From: Pseudonocardia sp. HH130630-07
GTDB lineage: Bacteria > Actinomycetota > Actinomycetes > Mycobacteriales > Pseudonocardiaceae
NCBI RefSeq assembly: GCF_001698125.1
Contig: NZ_CP013854.1
Span: 4,526,001 to 4,590,000 of the forward strand
Direction of reading: 5' to 3'
Length of the DNA stretch: 64,000 bases
This document shows positions 25,926-34,075 of this stretch, one piece after another. The notes below the pieces were generated by a model that saw nothing but the letters and a program-made list of their open reading frames with translations, was not told where the DNA came from and searched no databases. A program made the translations under genes and the position numbers. Every line of letters starts with the position of its first letter. Within the stretch, counting starts at the first letter, position 1.

Positions 25926-25952
25926 AGACTCGATGAGTCTAGCGAACTAGAC
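25926..25952. promoter_or_regulatory. Overlapping dyads at the rightward MHS transporter promoter
   Basis: AGACTC-GAT-GAGTCT (25926-25940) overlaps GTCTAG-CGAA-CTAGAC (25937-25952); both have perfect 6-bp arms. They lie 57-83 bp before the GTG at 26009. GTCTAGAC-like cores are typical of HutC/DasR-type GntR operators, and a HutC-type regulator gene ends this cluster. Confidence 0.55.
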
Positions 25953-26008
25953 AACTGGTCGGATCCGTCCGGCACGTCCACCCGTCCACGCTCGACAACG
26001 GAGTCCTC

Positions 26009-27406
26009 GTGAGCACCACACCTGCGGCCGCGCGGCCCCCGGAGACGACGGCGGAACGCACCGCCGTCGCCCGCCGGGCGGCACTCGCCAGCCTGATCGG
26101 CACGGCGATCGAGTGGTACGACTACTTCATCTTCGGCACCGCGTCGGTGCTGGTCTTCGGGACCCTGTTCTTCCCGAGCGAGGACCCGCTGGCCGGAACG
26201 CTGTCCGCGTTCGCCGTGTTCGGTGTGGGGTTCTTCGCCCGTCCCGTCGGCGGTCTGGTCTTCGGCCACATCGGGGACCGGCTCGGCCGCAAGGGTGCCC
26301 TGGTCACGACGCTGATGATGATGGGCGTCGCCACCTTCCTGATGGGGCTGCTGCCCACCACGGCCCAGATCGGCGTCCTCGCCCCGATCCTGCTGGTGCT
26401 GCTGCGCATCGTGCAGGGCTTCGGGGTCGGCGGTGAGTGGGGCGGCGCGGCACTGGTCGCGGTGGAGTACGCCCCCGAGGGGCGGCGCGGGGCCTACGGC
26501 AGCGCGCCGCAGATCGGCAACGCGGTCGGGCTCGTCGCCGCGACCGGCGTCTTCGGCCTGGTCACGTTGCTGCCCGACGAGCAGCTGTTCAGCTGGGGCT
26601 GGCGGATCCCGTTCCTGGCCAGCATCGTCCTGGTGCTCGTCGGGCTGTTCATCCGGATGCGGCTGACCGAGACACCCGCGTTCGTCGCGGCGCAGGAGGC
26701 GGCCGAGGCCGCGAAGGCCGACGGCGCCACACCGGTCGAGCAGCAGGTCCCGCTGCGCACGCTGCTGCGCACCGAGCGCCGCCCGCTGCTCATCGCGATG
26801 GGCCTGCGGCTCGGCGAGGCGATCTACGGCTACATCCTGCTGACCTTCGTCCTGACCTACGCCGAGAACTACACCGACCTGGACCGCTCGGACGTGCTGT
26901 GGGCCAGCTGCATCGCCGCCGGCGTCGCGATCGGGACCTACTACGGGATGGGACGCCTGTCCGACCGCATCGGACGACGGCCGGTCTACCTCATCGGCGC
27001 CGCCGTCGGGGCGGTGATGACCTGGCCGATCTTCCTGATCCTGGACACGAACTCGGTGCCGCTGGTGATCGCGATGATGATCGTCGCCTACGCCATCGGG
27101 ATCGGCGCTCTCTACGGCGTGCAGCCAGCGATGTTCTCCGAGCTGTTCGGCACGACCACCCGCTACACCGGCCTGTCCCTGGCCGCGCAGCTGCCGAGCA
27201 TGGTCGTCGGCGTCTGGCCCTACCTCGCGACCTCGCTGCTCATCGCCACCGGCGGCGATCCCTGGCCGGTCGTGCTCATCACGATCGTCGTGCTGGGGAT
27301 CGGCGCCTGGTGCGCGATCGCCGCCCGCGAGACCCACCGCTCCGACCTCACCGGCGGCCACCCCGGCGGCGCCGGCGCCGCAGCCACCCCCACCGACCGG
27401 GCGTGA
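26009..27406 (+). CDS. MHS-family (MFS) organic acid:proton symporter (second copy)
   Basis: 465-aa, 12-helix permease, paralogue of the transporter in the leftward arm. Same diagnostic motifs: TAIEWYDYFIFGTAS in helix 1, GHIGDRLGRKG in loop 2-3, VQGFGVGGEWGGA, and SDRIGRRPVYLIG. The cytoplasmic loop after helix 6 is longer (about 225-250, EAAEAAKADGATPVEQQ) and the C-terminus is a Gly/Ala tail. Starts at GTG 26009 as first gene of the rightward arm, 197 bp from the divergent CoA-transferase start. Two related importers in one cluster suggest two related substrates, or uptake and product exchange. Confidence 0.88.
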   Translation: MSTTPAAARPPETTAERTAVARRAALASLIGTAIEWYDYFIFGTASVLVFGTLFFPSEDPLAGTLSAFAVFGVGFFARPVGGLVFGHIGDRLGRKGALVTTLMMMGVATFLMGLLPTTAQIGVLAPILLVLLRIVQGFGVGGEWGGAALVAVEYAPEGRRGAYGSAPQIGNAVGLVAATGVFGLVTLLPDEQLFSWGWRIPFLASIVLVLVGLFIRMRLTETPAFVAAQEAAEAAKADGATPVEQQVPLRTLLRTERRPLLIAMGLRLGEAIYGYILLTFVLTYAENYTDLDRSDVLWASCIAAGVAIGTYYGMGRLSDRIGRRPVYLIGAAVGAVMTWPIFLILDTNSVPLVIAMMIVAYAIGIGALYGVQPAMFSELFGTTTRYTGLSLAAQLPSMVVGVWPYLATSLLIATGGDPWPVVLITIVVLGIGAWCAIAARETHRSDLTGGHPGGAGAAATPTDRA

Positions 27407-27477
27407 GCACGACCGCGTCCCCGCACACCCCGGCCACCACCGCGCCGGACCGCACGACCGCAACGGAAGGACATCGA

Positions 27478-29172
27478 ATGTCGGACGAGATGACCGGCGG
27501 CCAGCTGGTCGTGAGGATGCTCGAGTCGCTGGGGGTGCGCCACGTCTTCGGCGTCGTCGGCGGCCAGACCCTGGCCATCACCGACGCGATCATCGACACC
27601 CCCGGCATCGAGATGGTCCACACCCGGCACGAGAACGCCGCCGCGGTGATGGCCGACGCCTACGGGCGGCTCACCGGAACCCCGGCGGTCGCGATCGCCA
27701 CCACCGGGCCGGGCGCGACGAACCTGCTCACCGGTGTCGGCGGCGCGTTCCGCGACTCCAGCCCGGCGATCATCATCACCTGCAACAACAACGGCGAGAA
27801 CATCCACAAGGACGACGCGCAGAACGCCGACCACGTCGCGATCTTCGCGCCGTTCACCAAGTACAGCAGGCTGGTCGCGCACGCCTCGTCGATCAAGCAG
27901 GCGATGGAGGAGGCCTACGTCGCGGCGATGACCGGCAACCCCGGCCCGGTGCACCTCGACTTCGCCCGCGACACCATCGAGAACGTCGTCGGCGCCCCGC
28001 CCGAGGTGCCCGCGGCGCACCCGTCGCGGGACTGGGTCGGGACCCGCCCGGTGCCCGCTCCCGCCGCCGTCACCGCGGTCGCCGAGCGGGTGCTCGCGGC
28101 GGACCGGCCGGTGATCTGGATCGGCAACGGCGGCAACCGGGCCCGGGCCTCCGACGAGGTGCTGGCGCTGGCCGAGGCGCTGGAGATCCCGGTGATCACC
28201 ACGTTCAACGGCATGGGTGCGGTCCCGACCGACCATCCGCTGGTGTTCGGCGCACTGTCGAGGATGGGCACCTCGCTGACCTCGCGGGTGCTCGCCGAGT
28301 CCGACCTGGTGCTGGCGCTGGGCAACAGCCTGAACGCCGTCTCCACCCGGCGCTGGAAGACCCCGCTGCCGCCGGTCGTCCAGGTCGACGTGGATCCGAT
28401 GATGATCGGGCGCTACTACGCCGAGACGACCACCGGTGTCGTCGGTGACCTCGGCGCCTTCTGCACCGCACTGGTCGCGGCCACCGCCGACGGCGCGGCC
28501 GGGGCCCGGGCGTCGCGGGCCGGCTGGACGGCCGGACTGCGCGACGCCGAGCGGGACTGGTGGGCGCTGTCGGACTCCCGGGAGCCGCAGACCCCCGGCA
28601 CCGTCTCGCCGGCCGTCGTCGTGCGGGCGTTGCGCGAGGTCACGCCGTCCGGCGCGGTGCTCATCCCGGACGCCGGCAACCCGGGCGTGTGGTCGTTCCT
28701 GTGGGAGATGCCGGAGCCCTACCGCTACATCAAGCCGGTCGGCTTCGGGAACATGGGCTTCGCGCTGCCCGCGGCGATCGCCTCGGTGGCCGACGACCCG
28801 CAGCGCCCGGTGCTCGCCCTGATCGGCGACGGGTCGCTGGGCATGAGCCTCGGTGAGCTGGAGACCCTGGCCCGGGTCGGCGGCCCGGTGTGCGTGGTGG
28901 TGCTCAACGACTCCAGCTACGGCAACATCCGCCAGGAGCAGGAGCTGCACTTCGACGGCCGCACCATCGGCGTCGACTTCGCCGAGGTCGACTTCGCCGC
29001 GGTCGCGCAGGGGATGGGCGTCTCCGCCCGCCGGGTGACGGCGGTCGGGGACCTGGTGGACGCGGTCCGGGCGGCGTTCGCGTCCGGCCGGCCGGCGCTG
29101 GTCGACGTGGTGCTCGACCGCGAGGCGAACGCGTGGACCTACGAGGCGTTCCGGCCGCATCAGGCAGGCTGA
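27478..29172 (+). CDS. Thiamine-diphosphate-dependent enzyme (acetolactate synthase / 2-hydroxyacyl-CoA lyase superfamily)
   Basis: 564-aa ThDP enzyme with three domains. The PYR domain carries the activating Glu in TRHENAAAVMADAYGR. A central domain runs about 200-330 (WIGNGGNRARASDEVL). The PP domain has the cofactor motif GDGSLGMSLGELETLARV ending LND. GGAAGG lies 7 nt before ATG 27478. The nearest recognisable relatives are acetolactate synthase-like enzymes, oxalyl-CoA decarboxylase and 2-hydroxyacyl-CoA lyase. Housekeeping acetolactate synthase is unlikely because no ilvN/ilvC is present. With CoA-transferases and hydratases as neighbours, a carboligase, decarboxylase or lyase on a CoA ester or 2-oxo acid is plausible; I cannot choose. 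Confidence 0.85.
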   Translation: MSDEMTGGQLVVRMLESLGVRHVFGVVGGQTLAITDAIIDTPGIEMVHTRHENAAAVMADAYGRLTGTPAVAIATTGPGATNLLTGVGGAFRDSSPAIIITCNNNGENIHKDDAQNADHVAIFAPFTKYSRLVAHASSIKQAMEEAYVAAMTGNPGPVHLDFARDTIENVVGAPPEVPAAHPSRDWVGTRPVPAPAAVTAVAERVLAADRPVIWIGNGGNRARASDEVLALAEALEIPVITTFNGMGAVPTDHPLVFGALSRMGTSLTSRVLAESDLVLALGNSLNAVSTRRWKTPLPPVVQVDVDPMMIGRYYAETTTGVVGDLGAFCTALVAATADGAAGARASRAGWTAGLRDAERDWWALSDSREPQTPGTVSPAVVVRALREVTPSGAVLIPDAGNPGVWSFLWEMPEPYRYIKPVGFGNMGFALPAAIASVADDPQRPVLALIGDGSLGMSLGELETLARVGGPVCVVVLNDSSYGNIRQEQELHFDGRTIGVDFAEVDFAAVAQGMGVSARRVTAVGDLVDAVRAAFASGRPALVDVVLDREANAWTYEAFRPHQAG

Positions 29173-29239
29173 GCCCTGGCCCGCCGGGCCCGGGGACGCT
29201 GAGCCCCGGCCGGCCGGGCCGAGAACGGCGATCACGACC

Positions 29240-29272
29240 GGTGGCCGCCGCCGCACCAGGGCGGCGGCCACC
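29240..29272 (+). promoter_or_regulatory. 12-bp perfect stem between ThDP gene and CoA-transferase
   Basis: GGTGGCCGCCGC pairs with GCGGCGGCCACC around a 9-nt loop. It ends 19 nt before the ATG of the next operon gene. It could be an internal attenuator or an RNA-stabilising hairpin that sets the ratio of the two products. Confidence 0.5.
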
Positions 29273-29291
29273 GCGGAAAGGGAACCTGACG

Positions 29292-30491
29292 ATGGAGTCC
29301 GCCCCCACCCCCGGCCCGCTCGACGGGATCCGGGTCCTCGACCTGTCCCGGTTCATCGCCGGGCCGAGCTGCGCGCAGGTGCTCGCCGACTTCGGGGCCG
29401 AGGTCGTGAAGCTCGAACGCCCGGACGGCGAGGACGCGCGTCACCACGAGCCCTACTACGAGGGCGAGAGCGTCTACACGATGCTCTACAACCGCAACAA
29501 GTACGGCGCCACGCTCGACACCCGTCACCCCGACGCGCTCGCGATCCTGGAGAAGCTCGTCGTCTGGGCCGACGTCGTCGTCGAGAACTACCGGCCGGGC
29601 ACCATCGAGAAGATGGGCATCGGTTACGAGCGGATGACCGAGCTCAACCCGGACGTCATCCTCACCTCGATCTCCGGCTTCGGCCAGACCGGTCCGCTGT
29701 CGCGCCGCGCGCTGTTCGACGCGATCGCCCAGGCGTCGTCCGGGCTGATGGACACCACCGGCGAGGCCGACGGCCCGCCGACGCTCACCGGCACCTACAT
29801 CGCCGACTACGTGACCGGCTACCAGGCCGCGCTCGGGACGTTCGCCGCGATCCTGCACCGGGAGCGGACCGGCGAGGGCCAGCGGGTGGACGTGGCCAGC
29901 CTCGACTCGATGTTCGCGACCCTGGGCACCCGGCTGATCAGCTGGCTGATGCTGGGTGCGGAGATGCCGCGCAACGGGTCGCGGGACCTGCTGACCGCGC
30001 CGGTGAACGTCTACGCCTGCCGGGACGCCCAGGTCTACATCCAGGCCGGCACGAACTCGCTGTTCCCGAAGCTGTGCCGGGCGATCGGGCGCGAGGACCT
30101 GCTCGCCGACGACCGCTACCGCACCGTCCCGGACCGGATGGCGCACGTCCCGGAGCTGGAGGCGGTCGTCGCCGGGTGGGCCCGGGACCGCGCCGCGGAC
30201 GAGATCGGGGAGGTGCTGGAGGAGGCCGGGATCCCGTTCGCGAGGGTCGCGACGGTGCCCGAGGTCGCCGGGTCCGAGCAGATCGCCGCCCGCGGGATGG
30301 TCGTGGAGTCCGAGCACCCGACGCTGGGCACCGTCCGGATGCCCGGCAACCCGATCAAGATGGACCGGTCCCCGCCAACGGTGCGCAAGGCGCCGCCGAC
30401 GGTCGGCGAGGACAACGAGCACGTCTACCGGGAGATCCTCGGCCTGGACGGGGCGGAGCTGGAGCGCCTGCGCTCCGCCGGGGCCGTCTGA
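29292..30491 (+). CDS. CaiB/BaiF (class III) CoA-transferase
   Basis: 399-aa class III CoA-transferase, intact paralogue of the frameshifted gene in the leftward arm (shared LDLSRFIAGP, DTRHP, RKAPPTVGEDN). The Asp that forms the acyl anhydride is in TYIADYVTGYQ. Like formyl-CoA:oxalate or succinyl-CoA:acid transferases, it would activate a carboxylate by taking CoA from another thioester. ATG 29292 follows AAAGGGAA by about 9 nt. Its stop overlaps the kinase start (TGATG), so coupled translation. Substrate unknown. Confidence 0.9.
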   Translation: MESAPTPGPLDGIRVLDLSRFIAGPSCAQVLADFGAEVVKLERPDGEDARHHEPYYEGESVYTMLYNRNKYGATLDTRHPDALAILEKLVVWADVVVENYRPGTIEKMGIGYERMTELNPDVILTSISGFGQTGPLSRRALFDAIAQASSGLMDTTGEADGPPTLTGTYIADYVTGYQAALGTFAAILHRERTGEGQRVDVASLDSMFATLGTRLISWLMLGAEMPRNGSRDLLTAPVNVYACRDAQVYIQAGTNSLFPKLCRAIGREDLLADDRYRTVPDRMAHVPELEAVVAGWARDRAADEIGEVLEEAGIPFARVATVPEVAGSEQIAARGMVVESEHPTLGTVRMPGNPIKMDRSPPTVRKAPPTVGEDNEHVYREILGLDGAELERLRSAGAV

Positions 30492-31966
30492 TGGGCCGCC
30501 CGGCCGGCCCGGTCGTCGCGGTCGACGTGGGCACCTCGGCGGTGCGGGCCGCCGTCGTCGCCGCGGACGGCACCGTCACCGGTGCCGCCCGGGTGTCGCG
30601 GGCGGGCGGGGTCGGCGGCGAGCACTTCGACGCCGAGCAGCTGTGGGCGGACGTGTGCGAGGCGCTCGGCCGGGCCGTCGCCACCGCCGGCCCCGTGGTG
30701 CCGGTCGCGCTGGGGATCGCCGGGCACATCGGCTCGGTCGCCCTGGACGCCGACCTGCGCCCCGTCGGCCCGGCGGGCGGCTGGGCCGACACCCGTGGCA
30801 CGGATCTCGTCGCGGGTCTCCCCGGACCGCTGCTCGACCGGGTCCGGGAGACCAGCGGCCGCCCGGTGCCCGGCGCCGGATGGCTCGCGCACGCCCTGCA
30901 CCTGCAGGTCCGCTACCCGGACCGGGCGGCACGGGTGCGCGCGCTGGTGTCGCCGAAGGACTTCCTGCTCGCCCGCTGCGTCGGTGAACCGGTCACCGAC
31001 ACCGTCGACGCCGCCTACTCGCTGGTCTTCGACGTCCGGCGCGGCCGGTGGGACCACGCGCTGCTCGCCGAGCTGGGCGTCGGTCCGGGCTGGTGGCCGC
31101 GGGTCGTGGCGCCGGGGGCGCCGGTGGCCGGCCTGCTCCCCGGGGTCGCCGCGGTGACCGGGCTCCCGGCCGGCCTGCCGGTGGTCGGCGGCGGGCCGGA
31201 CGGTTCGGTCGGCGTCGGCCTGCTCCTCGGGGACCGGACCGACCTGGTCGCGGACGTCGCCGGCACCACCGACGTCCTCGGCCGGGTGCACGACTCCCCG
31301 GCCGCCGCCGGGCCGGGTGCGCTGCTCAACCCCGGGCTGCGGGCGGGGCGCTGGGTGTCCGGCGGGCCGACCGGCCTGACCGGGGGAGCGGTGCTGCGCT
31401 GGCGCGAGCTCACCGGCGGGACCGGCCACACCACCGGCCGCGCGGCCGACGAGGCCGCGGTCGAGGCGCTCGCGCCGGGCGCGGACGGCCTGCTGGTCGT
31501 GCCGACGATGTCCGGCGACCGGTTCCCCGGCTGGCGGCCCGGGACCCGCGGCGCCGTGCTCGGCCAGACACCGGGGCACGGCCCCGCGCACCTCGTGCGC
31601 GCGGCCCAGGAGGGGGCGGCGTTCACCGTGCGCGAGGGCGTGGAGCTGCTCGACGACGGGCGGGCCGCCGGTCCGCGGCCGGTCGTGCTCGCCGGCGGCG
31701 CGGCCCGGTCGGAGGCGGCCGCCCGGCTGCGTGCCGACGTGTTCGGGCGCCGGGTGCTCGCCTGCGCCGACCCGGACGTGACGCTGCTCGGGGCGGCGGC
31801 GCTGGCCATGGCCGGCGCCGGGTGCGACCTCGACGAGGCCGCCGGGCGGCTGCGGCCCCGGTTGCGCGTCGTCGAGCCCGACCCGGCCCGCGCCGCCCGC
31901 TACGACGAGCTCTACGTCGAGTGGCTCGACGCCCGCGAACGGCTCGTGCCCGGGACGGGCGGGTGA
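30491..31966 (+). CDS. FGGY-family carbohydrate kinase (xylulokinase-like)
   Basis: 491-aa sugar/polyol kinase. The N-terminal ATP-binding motif is AVDVGTSAVRAAVV. LVSPKDFLLARCVGEPVTDT is typical of xylulokinase-type members, and the C-terminal half has VLAGGAARSEAAARLRADVF and the adenosine-loop motif. Coupled to the upstream CoA-transferase through TGATG. A sugar kinase beside CoA-transferases, MaoC hydratases and a ThDP enzyme is unusual. It suggests the pathway starts from, or releases, a ketose, polyol or hydroxy-ketone that is trapped by phosphorylation. Specificity cannot be read from sequence. Confidence 0.85.
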   Translation: MGRPAGPVVAVDVGTSAVRAAVVAADGTVTGAARVSRAGGVGGEHFDAEQLWADVCEALGRAVATAGPVVPVALGIAGHIGSVALDADLRPVGPAGGWADTRGTDLVAGLPGPLLDRVRETSGRPVPGAGWLAHALHLQVRYPDRAARVRALVSPKDFLLARCVGEPVTDTVDAAYSLVFDVRRGRWDHALLAELGVGPGWWPRVVAPGAPVAGLLPGVAAVTGLPAGLPVVGGGPDGSVGVGLLLGDRTDLVADVAGTTDVLGRVHDSPAAAGPGALLNPGLRAGRWVSGGPTGLTGGAVLRWRELTGGTGHTTGRAADEAAVEALAPGADGLLVVPTMSGDRFPGWRPGTRGAVLGQTPGHGPAHLVRAAQEGAAFTVREGVELLDDGRAAGPRPVVLAGGAARSEAAARLRADVFGRRVLACADPDVTLLGAAALAMAGAGCDLDEAAGRLRPRLRVVEPDPARAARYDELYVEWLDARERLVPGTGG

Positions 31967-32126
31967 GGGCCGGGCACCCCGGTCCGTGGCGGGTCGCGGC
32001 CGTGCCGGGCCCGTCCGGGGCGGCGAACCGCTACGCTCGGCCCGGACGTGATCATCGCGGCGCGTCGACGCACGCCCGCCACGCCCGCACCGGGCGTCGC
32101 CGACGAGGGTGGAGGTCGACCGGGCC

Positions 32127-32840
32127 GTGAGCCGCATACCGCGCTACCAGGTCATCTACCAGGACCTGTCGGCGCAGATCGCGTCCGGGTCGCTGGCGCC
32201 CGACGTCCAGCTGCCCAGCGAGGCCGATCTCGCCGAGCGGTACGGCGTCAGCCGGATGACCGTGCGCCAGGCCGTGCGCCAGCTGCAGGACGAGCAGCTG
32301 CTCGTCCGCCGCCGGGGCGCGGGGACGTTCGTGACCCGGCCGAGCGCCCAGCGCAGGCGGCTGAACCGGCTGGGCTCCTTCGCCCAGGAGATGGGGACCG
32401 ACGAGACCAGGGTCCGGACCCGGCTGCGCGGCCACGAGACCGTCGCCGCGCCGGAGGAGGTCCGGGACCGGCTCGGCCTCGGCGCCGGACAGGAGGTCAT
32501 CCGGATCGAGCGGCTGCGCCTGGTCGACGACCGCCCGGCCGCGTTGCAGGTCAGCTGGCTGCCCTACGCCCAGGTCCCGTTGCTGGCCCGGGCCGACCTG
32601 AGTTCCGGTTCGCTGTACCGCACCATCCGCGAGCAGTACGGCCTGCGCCTGACCTGGGCCGACCAGGAGGTCACGGCGAGCGCCGCGAGCGCCGAGCAGG
32701 CCAGGGCGCTGGAGGTCCGCCGGGGCGCCCCGCTGATCGCGTCGGTGCGGATCACCCACGACCAGGGGTCGACGCCGGTGGAGTTCGCCCGCAGCTGGAC
32801 CCGGCCGGAGTTCCCGCTCTCCATCCGCCTGGAGGGCTGA
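32127..32840 (+). CDS. GntR-family (HutC subfamily) transcriptional regulator
   Basis: 237-aa regulator. The winged HTH is at about 8-72 (LPSEADLAERYGVSRMTVRQAVRQL). The UTRA effector domain is at about 85-235 (LQVSWLPYAQVP ... VEFARSWTRPEFP). Start GTG 32127; GTG 32109 is possible. It lies 160 bp after the kinase with a possible -10 (TACGCT, near 32032). UTRA domains bind small organic effectors, so it probably senses the cluster's substrate. The GTCTAG...CTAGAC dyads between the divergent arms are candidate operators. Confidence 0.88.
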   Translation: MSRIPRYQVIYQDLSAQIASGSLAPDVQLPSEADLAERYGVSRMTVRQAVRQLQDEQLLVRRRGAGTFVTRPSAQRRRLNRLGSFAQEMGTDETRVRTRLRGHETVAAPEEVRDRLGLGAGQEVIRIERLRLVDDRPAALQVSWLPYAQVPLLARADLSSGSLYRTIREQYGLRLTWADQEVTASAASAEQARALEVRRGAPLIASVRITHDQGSTPVEFARSWTRPEFPLSIRLEG

Positions 32841-32850
32841 CCGGGCCCGC

Positions 32851-33606
32851 TCAGGGCCGGTGCGCGCCGAGGAACCAGCGGTCGACGGAGAACGGCTCGT
32901 CCCCGCAGGCGGCGACGCCGGACGCCCAGGCGTCCACCTCGGCCGGGCTCAGCCCGCACCGGCCGGGTGCGGCGTCGGCGACCATCTCCCGCAGCTCTGC
33001 CCCGTAGCCGGTCGCGGCCGGTCCGCGCAGGGTGGCCCGCTCGGCCCACTCCCCGGCGAAGCCGGCCGCCCGCAGCAGCGGGCCCAGCTCGTGCGGCAGC
33101 CGGGGGCGCGGGACGGTCGTGCACCAGGCGTCCCGGATCCGGCGGTGCCGGTCCTGACCGGGTCCCGGCCAGTGCAGCGAGGTCCAGTCGGTGTCGAGCA
33201 CCAGCAGCCGCCCGCCCGGACGCAGCACCCGGTGCAGCTCGGTGACGGCGGCCCGGGTGTCGCCCAGGAACTCCAGCACCTGCAGGCAGGCGACGACGTC
33301 GAACGGGCCGTCGGGCAGCGATCCCCTGGCCCCCAGCGTCCGCTGCTCGACGATCGCCCGGGTACCGCACCGGCGCCGGGCGAGCGTGACCATGACCGGG
33401 TCGGCGTCCACCCCGTGCACCGCGCCGGGCCCGGCGGCCCCCGCCAGCTCGGCGAGCAGGTGCCCGGGGCCGGTGCCGACGAGCAGCACCCGTTCGCCGG
33501 GGGCCACCGACAGCAGCCCGCGGGTCCGGTCGCGCTCGGCGGCGGCCTCCGCGGTGTCGTAGGTATCCGCGACCCGGCGCGCGCTGCGCGCATCCGTGGG
33601 CAGCAT
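32851..33606 (-). CDS. SAM-dependent methyltransferase (class I)
   Basis: 251-aa Rossmann-fold methyltransferase. Motif I is VLLVGTGPGHLLAEL (about 40-54), the acidic residue of motif II is in VHGVDADPVMV, and post-motif VLRPGGRLLVLDTDW follows. This wording fits UbiE/MenG-type small-molecule methyltransferases. Its start (ATG 33606) is 8 nt from the stop of the upstream BldC-like gene, so the two form an operon. Convergent with the GntR gene, 10 bp apart. Substrate unknown. Confidence 0.82.
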   Translation of the reverse strand: MLPTDARSARRVADTYDTAEAAAERDRTRGLLSVAPGERVLLVGTGPGHLLAELAGAAGPGAVHGVDADPVMVTLARRRCGTRAIVEQRTLGARGSLPDGPFDVVACLQVLEFLGDTRAAVTELHRVLRPGGRLLVLDTDWTSLHWPGPGQDRHRRIRDAWCTTVPRPRLPHELGPLLRAAGFAGEWAERATLRGPAATGYGAELREMVADAAPGRCGLSPAEVDAWASGVAACGDEPFSVDRWFLGAHRP

Positions 33607-33614
33607 CGAGCTGC

Positions 33615-33827
33615 TCAGCCTCCCGTGTAGCGCGCGGACTCGATCAACGTCTCGACGGCCTCCGGCGGCACCCGGAACGACCGGCCGAACCGCACCGCGG
33701 GCAGCTCACCGGAGTGGACCAGCCGGTAGACCGTCATCCTCGACACCCGCATCGTGTCGGCCACCTCCGCGACGGTGAGGAACGGCGCGTTCTGCCCGGA
33801 TCGTTGCTCCGGGATCCCAGCCCCCAT
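33615..33827 (-). CDS. BldC-like (MerR-type HTH) DNA-binding protein
   Basis: 70-aa protein consisting of one MerR/excisionase-type winged HTH (LTVAEVADTMRVSRMTVYRL ... GRSFRVPPEAVETLIE). BldC in Streptomyces and Rv0500A in mycobacteria are the same size and wording; BldC polymerises on direct repeats and controls development. AGGAGGAGA lies 8 nt before ATG 33827. The open frame extends further upstream to 34019, but that part is not family-like. Identity as the BldC orthologue is likely but not certain, so no symbol is given. Confidence 0.85.
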   Translation of the reverse strand: MGAGIPEQRSGQNAPFLTVAEVADTMRVSRMTVYRLVHSGELPAVRFGRSFRVPPEAVETLIESARYTGG

Positions 33828-34075
33828 GCGTGCGCTCTCCTCCTGCCGGCCCGCCCCGAGGCCGACCGTCGTGATCAGCGGATGCGGCGACCGTAGCGCG
33901 GAAACCGCCACACTCCCGGTGCGATGTTGTCCCACCCCCGGGTGGATCACGGCGGGTGAGTTCGGCTCTCCGTAGCTGAGCGCGCACGGATGGTGAGAAA
34001 TGTCCGTGCCGCGGATCACGCGTCGGGACCCCTCCGGTGCACCGCTAGCAACCGCAACGACCTAGGGTCGGAGGG

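Noticed and set aside
27478..29172. Housekeeping acetolactate synthase large subunit (IlvB)
   Set aside because: No regulatory subunit or ketol-acid reductoisomerase gene adjoins it, and it is embedded between a transporter and a CoA-transferase. A catabolic ThDP enzyme is more likely.
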